A stretch of DNA of 11,985 nucleotides, from NCBI GenBank assembly GCA_030609605.1, contig JAUWBY010000050.1:1-11985 (forward strand), written 5' to 3'. The DNA is from Candidatus Eiseniibacteriota bacterium. Lineage in GTDB: Bacteria; Joyebacterota; Joyebacteria; Joyebacterales; Joyebacteraceae. The stretch's first letter is position 1. Each line of letters starts with the position of its first letter. This document shows, piece by piece, positions 7,542 to 11,985 of this stretch. The notes below the pieces were generated by a model. The model was given only the letters and a program-made list of their open reading frames with translations. It was not told the origin of the DNA and ran no database searches. Both the position numbers and the translations under genes were made by a program.

Positions 7542-8396
7542 ATGACAAACAGGACGGCGCTCGGGAAAGGACTGGAAGCGCTCATCCCCGAGGCCCCAAT
7601 GACCTCTGGAGACCGCGGAGAGCTGGCGGTGGAGCTGATTGATGCGAATCCGGAGCAGCCGCGTACGCACTTCGACGAGACGGCGCTCGAGGAGCTTTCA
7701 TCATCTCTGGACCGTCATGGAGTACTACAACCAATCCTGGTGAGAGCTATGCCGGGGGGCCGCTACCGCTTGGTGGCGGGGGAGCGGCGGCTGAGAGCTG
7801 CACGGATGGCGGGTTTCGAGACGATCCCGGCGGTCGTGCGGGATGTGGATGAGCAGGTAGGGTTGGAGCTTGCGCTTGTTGAGAACCTGCAGCGAGAGGA
7901 CCTTGACCCGATCGACGAGGCGAGGGCTTTTGAGGCGCTCATGGAGGTTGGGAGCTTGGCGCAGGCTGACGTGGCGGAGCGCGTTGGGAAGGACAGAAGC
8001 ACGGTTGCGAATGCGCTGCGGCTGCTCGACCTTCCGGTGGAGATCCAGGAGATGCTGTCGGAGGGGACGCTGACAGCCGGCCACGGGCGGGCGATCCTCG
8101 CTCTCTCGACCGCAGAGGAACGACGTGGGTTGGCGAACCGCGTCGTGAAGCGCGGTCTGTCAGTGCGGGAGACGGAGGTGCTGGCGAGAGGGCCACGACC
8201 ACGGCGGAGAACGGTACGGGCGCGGAGGACTGCGGATCCGGTGCTGAAGGACTATGAAGAGCGACTTCAGAGAGCACTGGGAACGAATGTGCGCGTGGAG
8301 CGGATCGGGCACGAGGGGACTATCAGGATTGAGTACTACTCGACCGAGGAGTTGGAGCGACTGATAGAACTGCTTCTCCTGGTGGAGCGCAACTGA
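7542..8396 (+). CDS. parB: Chromosome partitioning protein ParB (Spo0J)
   Basis: ParB CTPase clamp that loads at parS, slides to neighbouring DNA, stimulates ParA and usually recruits SMC. The N-terminal TALGKGLEALIP is the ParA-contact motif. The CTP-binding domain carries G80-ERRLRAA and E114-NLQREDLDPIDEA. The central helix-turn-helix domain (LAQADVAERVGKDRSTVANALRLL) reads parS. After it come GHGRAILAL and a basic, Arg-rich linker. The C-terminal dimerisation domain includes YEERLQRALGTNVRVERIG and ends in a Leu/Glu helix. Length 284 aa is normal. ATG 7542 has a strong AAGGAGG at 7527-7533 with 8 nt spacing. All motifs needed for CTP binding and parS recognition are visible, and two near-consensus parS sites lie about 1 kb upstream. 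Composition is G-rich again, unlike parA. Confidence 0.97.
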   Translation: MTNRTALGKGLEALIPEAPMTSGDRGELAVELIDANPEQPRTHFDETALEELSSSLDRHGVLQPILVRAMPGGRYRLVAGERRLRAARMAGFETIPAVVRDVDEQVGLELALVENLQREDLDPIDEARAFEALMEVGSLAQADVAERVGKDRSTVANALRLLDLPVEIQEMLSEGTLTAGHGRAILALSTAEERRGLANRVVKRGLSVRETEVLARGPRPRRRTVRARRTADPVLKDYEERLQRALGTNVRVERIGHEGTIRIEYYSTEELERLIELLLLVERN

Positions 8397-8445
8397 CAAG
8401 TCTGGGAAGAATGCGGCGGGGAAAGAGATGCGGGCGGGTTATCTA

Positions 8446-8474
8446 TTGACGGGCAAATGTGTCTTTGATAGCGT
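8446..8474 (+). promoter_or_regulatory. Putative promoter for the bactofilin gene
   Basis: The 153-nt parB-bactofilin spacer contains TTGACG (8446-8451, 5 of 6 to the -35 consensus) and, after 17 nt, TAGCGT (8469-8474), which keeps the three most conserved -10 positions. Transcription would start near 8481, about 70 nt before the ATG. The match is weak and the gene could instead be read through from parB. Confidence 0.3.
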
Positions 8475-8549
8475 CTCTTCTTCGCGTACAAGTAGGTGTG
8501 AATGGAGGTCCGACGCAGCCGGCCTCGGACCGATGCGCGGGAGGTTGTG

Positions 8550-8984
8550 ATGTTCACCAAGGAAGGTGAAAAGAACGTGGAGAGCGTGAACACGATCATC
8601 GGAGCAGGAACAATTGTTACGGGTGATGTGAGGGTTGAAGGCAGTATCCGGGTGGACGGGGAATTCGAAGGAAAAGTCGACGCGACAGACACGCTCATCG
8701 TGGGCGAGGCGGGCAAAGTTGAGGGGAACGCGACCGTTGGGAATGCCGTTATCGGCGGTCGGATGTTCGGCAACGTCTTCGCGTCAGGCAAGATCGAGCT
8801 GGAGCGGGGCTCACAACTGCTCGGCGATATCGAAACGCGAGGCCTTGTGATAGAAGATGGCGTCGTGTTCCAGGGCAATTGCCATATGGGCGAGATCGCG
8901 GACGGCCCGGTTCGTCGTCGCGACGAGATCAGGAGCGAGTTCGACATCGCCGATGAGTTCGAGGAAGACGACGCCGAGGTCTAG
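8550..8984 (+). CDS. Bactofilin (polymer-forming cytoskeletal protein)
   Basis: Bactofilin-family protein (DUF583), which forms nucleotide-independent filaments at the membrane and serves as a scaffold for morphogenesis, stalks, cell-wall enzymes or chromosome segregation. The core (about 15-110) is a run of short imperfect repeats typical of the right-handed beta-helix: NTIIGAGTIVTGDV, GSIRVDGEFEGKV, TLIVGEAGKVEG, GNVFASGKIEL and so on, rich in Gly and Ile/Val. The start is set at ATG 8550 because GGGAGG (8539-8544) lies 5 nt upstream and MFTKEGEK matches the usual short N-terminus; an in-frame ATG at 8502 would add 16 residues. Length 144 aa is typical. After the core comes a basic patch (VRRRDEIR), then a strongly acidic tail (EFEEDDAEV). 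The position directly after parAB suggests a link to ParABS, as for the Myxococcus BacNOP bactofilins (inference). Confidence 0.92.
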   Translation: MFTKEGEKNVESVNTIIGAGTIVTGDVRVEGSIRVDGEFEGKVDATDTLIVGEAGKVEGNATVGNAVIGGRMFGNVFASGKIELERGSQLLGDIETRGLVIEDGVVFQGNCHMGEIADGPVRRRDEIRSEFDIADEFEEDDAEV

Positions 8985-9070
8985 TGAGAACCCTCAAGCA
9001 GCTGTGACGTCAGAGAGTCACGTGAGGGGACTCCTGGCACGGGCTATGAGGCGTAGCTGTAAGAGCGGTG

Positions 9071-9079
9071 TGTGGATAA
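9071..9079 (-). promoter_or_regulatory. DnaA box (exact TTATCCACA)
   Basis: TGTGGATAA is the exact complement of TTATCCACA. It ends 3 nt before the TTGACA element at 9083, so bound DnaA would cover or touch the likely V-ATPase promoter. A one-mismatch box TTATCCACC in the opposite orientation lies at 9161-9169. I saw only one other exact box in the window (6565-6573), also noncoding. Confidence 0.55.
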
Positions 9080-9082
9080 GTG

Positions 9083-9111
9083 TTGACAACCAACCTCGAT
9101 GGACCTATCGC
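9083..9111 (+). promoter_or_regulatory. Putative promoter for the V-type ATPase operon
   Basis: A perfect -35 hexamer TTGACA (9083-9088) is followed after exactly 17 nt by TATCGC (9106-9111), which keeps the first three -10 bases. A start near 9118 would leave a leader of about 165 nt before the GTG at 9284. The DnaA box immediately upstream could repress or tune it. Confidence 0.38.
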
Positions 9112-9265
9112 CTTACAGGGCAGTGAGTTAGGGGACACGGCCGGGAACGTCACCGGACGGTTATCCACCGGAACTGAAGCTTGTCAATTGAGTCGTGATC
9201 GTGCAAGTGCGCACGGCTGAAGAGGTTCCAACGATTCCGGTTCGCAGACAGAAACACAGGCAGAC

Positions 9266-9284
9266 CGGGCAAGGGGCGTGCCCG
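9266..9284 (+). promoter_or_regulatory. Hairpin covering the RBS and start codon of the first V-ATPase gene
   Basis: CGGGCA (9266-9271) pairs perfectly with TGCCCG (9279-9284), enclosing a 7-nt loop. The loop and left arm hold the AAGGGG Shine-Dalgarno (9271-9276), and the right arm reaches the first base of the GTG start at 9284. A six-pair, mostly G-C stem here could lower translation initiation. Confidence 0.45.
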
Positions 9285-9613
9285 TGAAGGAGGGCGACTT
9301 GGTCTCTGACGCAATCGAAAGCATCAAGAAGAAAGAGACGGAAGCCGACGAGCTTGTCCGCCGCGCTCGGATGGAGAGCAAGAAAGCCAGCGCGGAGGCG
9401 CACGAGAAAGCGGTAGCTGTGGTCGACGAGATGCGCGCAGGATCACGAAGAGATGAACAGGCGTTGCTGGCGACCGCGCGTCGCGAGGCGGAGGCAGTTG
9501 CAGAGAAGATCGCAGCCGACAGCACGACGAGTGTGCGTGCAACGCGTGAACGCGCGGAGTCGCGGATCGGCGAGGGTGTGGGGATGGTTCTTGATTCCTT
9601 GACTTCAGGCTGA
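9284..9613 (+). CDS. V-type ATPase peripheral-stalk subunit (NtpF / archaeal subunit H-like)
   Basis: A 109-residue, highly charged protein with almost continuous helix: Ala, Glu, Arg and Lys in heptad-like order from about residue 5 to 85 (for example ETEADELVRRARMESKKASA). This fits the G/H/F subunit that pairs with subunit E in the peripheral stalk, holding the catalytic head against the membrane motor. There is no membrane segment or signal peptide. Identity rests mainly on coiled-coil character, size and position directly before subunits I and K, the same order as ntpF-I-K in Enterococcus hirae. The GTG at 9284 is preferred because AAGGGG (9271-9276) is 7 nt upstream; GTG 9278 would leave only 1 nt. 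A hairpin covers this start. Coiled-coil proteins resemble one another, so the exact subunit name is uncertain. Subunit I starts 26 nt downstream. Confidence 0.8.
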   Translation: MKEGDLVSDAIESIKKKETEADELVRRARMESKKASAEAHEKAVAVVDEMRAGSRRDEQALLATARREAEAVAEKIAADSTTSVRATRERAESRIGEGVGMVLDSLTSG

Positions 9614-9639
9614 CCTTCCATCGCAAGGAAGAGCAGGGC

Positions 9640-11649
9640 ATGGCTGTAAGCAGCATGACAAGAATCCAGATCCTGGCGCACGACAGCGTTAGGGGTGATG
9701 TCGTGGCCGCCCTCTGTGATGAGGGCGTGCTTCACGTCACGTCACCCTCGATCGAGCTCGGGACGGTTGGCGGCAGCGAGATACGCAAGACGCGGGAACG
9801 GGAAATCGCGGGTGAGCTCGGCAAGCTCGAGTACATCCGCGACTTCCTGAAACCGTACTACGTGCCATCCAAAAAGGGTCTCGACAAGATGTTTAACCCG
9901 AAGGTCCTCGTCGCTGAGGAAGATCTACGGGCAACTGTCGACGCGTTCGTTACGGAGGAGTGGTATCAACGCTGCGTAGACCTTGAGGGACGGATGCGGA
10001 GCGCGGAAGCTGAGATCGTGCGCAAGACAGCTCTGGCAGCCGAACTCGCGCACTGGTCGGACGCCGGAATCGACATCGATGAGATGGTCGACACACGATT
10101 GACACGTGTTGCAGCGATCACCGTGGAGGCGGGAGAGCTTGCCGAGATCCGCACGTCTCTGGAGAATACCGTGGCGGAATCGGATCTCATAGAGATCTCG
10201 AGAAGCGGCGCGACTGTCTATCTGGTTATCATGTACCTGAAGGAGAGAGAGACCGAAGTTGGGCTGATTCTCAAACAGCACAGCGCGAGATGGGCCGACC
10301 TCTCCGGCGCGGCGGGTGCGCCCAGCAATGCAGCCACACGACTTGTCGATGAAGCTGGAAGCCTGTCCGATGACATAGAGAAGATGAAGGAAGAGGCCGC
10401 TGAGCTCGCGAAAGACTACGAGAGAGTCGTCGTGGTACTTGACGAGGTGTCGGAGAGGCTCGCGAAGGAATCGGTGCAGGAAAGCTTCGGTTCGACGGAG
10501 GCGACATTCCTTGTGGAGGGCTGGATGCGCACGCGGGACGAGGAACGAGTCCGCGAGCGGCTTGCCGGCATCAAGACAGAAGCGGGTCCTCCTGATGCCC
10601 CGCACGTGTCACCGTTGCACATGGAGATGCGTGAGCCGGAGTCCGGAGAAGACGTGCCCGTCGATCTCAACAACTCCGGGTTGATCTCGCCGTTCGAGTT
10701 TGTGACGACGCTCTACTCGCGCCCGGTCTACTGGGAGAACGACCCAACGCCGCTCCTGGCGCCCTTTTTCGTCATATTCTTCGGTCTGTGTGTGAGTGAT
10801 GGGGGATACGGCATCACGCTCGCCCTCCTGGCCTTGTGGCTCATGAAGAAGATGCCGGAGGGTGGCGGACGACAGCTCATGAAGCTGCTGCTGATGGGCG
10901 GAATATCGACGGCGGTTGTAGGGATTATCACTGGGGGATGGTTCGGCATAGATCCGAGCGTGATGCCGGCGTTCATCCGGAACGCGATCGTTCTGAACCC
11001 GCTTGCCGAACCGATGAAGATGCTGAATGTGGTCTTCGTCATCGGTATCGTGCAAGTCTTCACGGGCCTCGCGATCACGATGATCGTCGACTTCAAGGCG
11101 AAGCGCTGGCTGGACGGCATCCTCGACCAATTCCTCTGGATCGTCTTTCTCACTTTTCTCGCGCCGCTCGGCTATGATTTCATCCTTGGGGGATATGTCG
11201 CGCCGGAGATAACGGCGGTGGCGGGGTTGGGAGCGAAGGTATGTGGCGTGCTCGTCATTCTCACCGGGGCGCGGAAGAACGCGAACCACGTGATGAAGCT
11301 TCTCGGCGGGATACTCAAACTCTACGACATCGTCGGTTACTTCGGTGACATTCTCTCGTACGCGCGGCTCTTGGCGCTCGGCCTGGCGACCGGCGCGATT
11401 GCGATGGCGATAAATGGTATCGCCGGGATGGCGATGGAGATACCGGTGGCCGGTCCTGTTGCTGCCGTCTTCATTCTCATTGGTGGCCACATCTTCAATC
11501 TTGCAGTGAACTGCCTCGGAGGCTTCGTCCACTCAGCGAGACTTCAGTACTTGGAATATTTCGCGAAGTTTTTCACCGGTGGCGGCCATGCGTTCCAACC
11601 GTTCGCATCGGCGAGGAGATACTCCGAGGTGAGGAGACAAGAGGGTTAG
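9640..11649 (+). CDS. ntpI: V-type ATP synthase/ATPase subunit I (subunit a homologue)
   Basis: The 669-residue stator subunit that forms the ion half-channels facing the c-ring. Residues 1-about 350 are cytosolic and rich in charged coiled coil (for example DDIEKMKEEAAELAKDYERV), contacting the peripheral stalks. The membrane domain begins near L372-LAPFFVIFFGLCVSDGGYG, a family hallmark, and runs through several hydrophobic helices to about 655. GDILSYAR576-LLALGLATGAIA carries the essential Arg (yeast Vph1 Arg735 equivalent) that exchanges ions with the ring. H631-SAR634-LQYLEYF matches the second conserved Arg region. Length agrees with bacterial and archaeal subunit I (about 650). ATG 9640 is chosen, with AAGGAAGAG upstream; ATG 9655 is possible and would remove five residues. 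It follows the stalk subunit by 26 nt and precedes the K subunit by 42 nt, in one operon. Confidence 0.96.
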   Translation: MAVSSMTRIQILAHDSVRGDVVAALCDEGVLHVTSPSIELGTVGGSEIRKTREREIAGELGKLEYIRDFLKPYYVPSKKGLDKMFNPKVLVAEEDLRATVDAFVTEEWYQRCVDLEGRMRSAEAEIVRKTALAAELAHWSDAGIDIDEMVDTRLTRVAAITVEAGELAEIRTSLENTVAESDLIEISRSGATVYLVIMYLKERETEVGLILKQHSARWADLSGAAGAPSNAATRLVDEAGSLSDDIEKMKEEAAELAKDYERVVVVLDEVSERLAKESVQESFGSTEATFLVEGWMRTRDEERVRERLAGIKTEAGPPDAPHVSPLHMEMREPESGEDVPVDLNNSGLISPFEFVTTLYSRPVYWENDPTPLLAPFFVIFFGLCVSDGGYGITLALLALWLMKKMPEGGGRQLMKLLLMGGISTAVVGIITGGWFGIDPSVMPAFIRNAIVLNPLAEPMKMLNVVFVIGIVQVFTGLAITMIVDFKAKRWLDGILDQFLWIVFLTFLAPLGYDFILGGYVAPEITAVAGLGAKVCGVLVILTGARKNANHVMKLLGGILKLYDIVGYFGDILSYARLLALGLATGAIAMAINGIAGMAMEIPVAGPVAAVFILIGGHIFNLAVNCLGGFVHSARLQYLEYFAKFFTGGGHAFQPFASARRYSEVRRQEG

Positions 11650-11691
11650 TCTAAGGAGAGGCACTCGAGACCTCGTGGGAAGGAGTCTGGG

Positions 11692-11985
11692 ATGGAAGGA
11701 CTGATGTTGGGAATGGCAGGGGCTGCGCTTGCGGCGGCACTTGCGGGTACGGGCTCTGCGATTGGGACCGGCATAGCCGGTCAGGCGGGAGCGGGAGTCG
11801 TGGCAGAGGACCCCGAGAAGTTTGGTAGATTGCTTCTGCTCCAGGCGTTGCCGGGAACGCAGGGCATCTACGGCATCGTCGGTCTGTTTCTTGCCATCGG
11901 CAAACTCAGTGCCCTCGGTATGGGCGCGATGACAGTCGGGCAGGGCTGGCAGATTCTCTTCGCGTGCATTCCGCTCGCGATAACC
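11692..11985 (+). CDS. ntpK: V-type ATP synthase/ATPase proteolipid subunit K (c-ring), 3'-truncated
   Basis: Membrane rotor (c-ring) subunit of the V-type ATPase, cut by the window end after 98 codons with no stop. ATG 11692 has AAGGAG at 11680-11685 with 6 nt spacing. A short N-terminus leads into a Gly/Ala-rich first helix (MAGAALAAALAGTGSAIGTG). Then comes the loop QAGAGVVAEDPEKFGR and a second helix with L53-P-G-T56-Q57-GIYG. This closely follows E. hirae NtpK, where Leu61, Thr64 and Gln65 help bind Na+. A third hydrophobic helix starts before the edge, consistent with the doubled four-helix form. The ion-carrying Glu and the second Gln (E. hirae Glu139 and Gln110) would lie beyond the window. 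The genes for the catalytic A and B subunits and for E, C and D presumably follow. Confidence 0.94.
   Translation, partial: MEGLMLGMAGAALAAALAGTGSAIGTGIAGQAGAGVVAEDPEKFGRLLLLQALPGTQGIYGIVGLFLAIGKLSALGMGAMTVGQGWQILFACIPLAIT

Larger units (their letters stand above)
8985..9283. other. Noncoding bactofilin-V-ATPase spacer
   Basis: This 299-nt gap has no credible gene on either strand. It contains an exact DnaA box (9071-9079, minus strand), a one-mismatch box TTATCCACC on the + strand (9161-9169), a TTGACA promoter element (9083) and a hairpin covering the start of the next gene (9266-9284). A bulged stem (CCCTCA 8991-8996 with TGAGGG 9023-9028, inner GTGAC/GTCAC at 9004-9008 and 9017-9021) lies just after the bactofilin stop. 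It has no T run, so I do not call it a terminator. No riboswitch is recognised. Confidence 0.6.

Noticed and set aside
9019..9026. TCACGTGA palindrome, considered as a third parS
   Set aside because: Only the central 8 bp match; the flanks lack the GTT/AAC arms that ParB reads. Other CACGTG cores at about 1184, 4635 and 11289 also fail.
8991..9028. Bulged stem after the bactofilin stop, considered as an intrinsic terminator
   Set aside because: The stem has a 7-nt bulge on one side and no following T run, so it is not a convincing Rho-independent terminator.
8985..9283. The 299-nt spacer, considered as oriC
   Set aside because: Only one exact and one degenerate DnaA box are present and there is no AT-rich unwinding stretch, so the evidence is too thin to call an origin.
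10609..11532. Minus-strand open frame of 307 codons opposite ntpI
   Set aside because: Antisense to the conserved membrane domain of subunit I. Its protein is charged and His/Arg/Asp-rich, as expected from the complement of hydrophobic codons.
1..11985. Search for mobile elements, CRISPR arrays, tRNA/rRNA genes and a hidden novel gene system
   Set aside because: No transposase, terminal repeats, regular spaced repeats or RNA-gene signatures were seen. Apart from the named spacers, the window is filled by conserved housekeeping genes.

Overview
The window is a bacterial chromosome segment of roughly high-50s % G+C (estimated by eye), with every recognised gene on the + strand. It carries the conserved origin-proximal order yidC-jag-mnmE-mnmG-rsmG-parA-parB, followed by a bactofilin gene and the start of a V-type (rotary) ATPase operon. 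The YidC has a large periplasmic domain, which points to a Gram-negative-type (diderm) bacterium. A V-type ATPase together with a bactofilin and parABS fits lineages such as the FCB-group candidate phyla or other deep diderms. I cannot name a species or phylum with confidence.

Layout. Positions 2-1720 hold the 5'-truncated membrane insertase YidC. Positions 1760-2425 hold Jag/KhpB, an RNA-binding protein. MnmE (about 2469-3905) and MnmG (3915-5813) form the tRNA wobble-uridine modification complex. RsmG (5803-6465) is the 16S rRNA m7G methyltransferase. These five genes are tightly packed, with gaps of at most about 43 nt and some overlap, and look like one transcription unit. A 231-nt spacer follows. 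It holds one parS site, an exact DnaA box and a promoter-like TTGACA; a second parS site lies inside the 3' end of rsmG. ParA (6697-7497) and ParB (7542-8396) follow, and bind and act on those parS sites. After a 153-nt spacer comes a bactofilin (8550-8984), a cytoskeletal scaffold protein that may anchor the segregation machinery. A 299-nt spacer with a second exact DnaA box and another TTGACA leads into the V-type ATPase genes: a coiled-coil peripheral-stalk subunit (9284-9613), subunit I/a (9640-11649) and proteolipid subunit K/c (11692 to beyond the window end). This is the stalk-I-K order seen at the head of the Enterococcus hirae ntp operon.

How it works together. The left block serves membrane-protein insertion and translation (YidC, Jag, MnmEG, RsmG). 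The middle block is a complete chromosome segregation cassette (ParA, ParB, twin parS) with a bactofilin next door. The right block is the membrane part of an ion-pumping ATPase whose c-subunit carries the Leu-Pro-Gly-Thr-Gln signature of Na+-type rings. The points most worth a second look are the twin parS sites (one writes the end of RsmG), the exact DnaA boxes upstream of both promoter-like sites, the C-rich island covering the spacer and parA, the bactofilin-par adjacency and the possible Na+ coupling. I found no mobile element, CRISPR array, RNA gene or clearly undescribed gene system.
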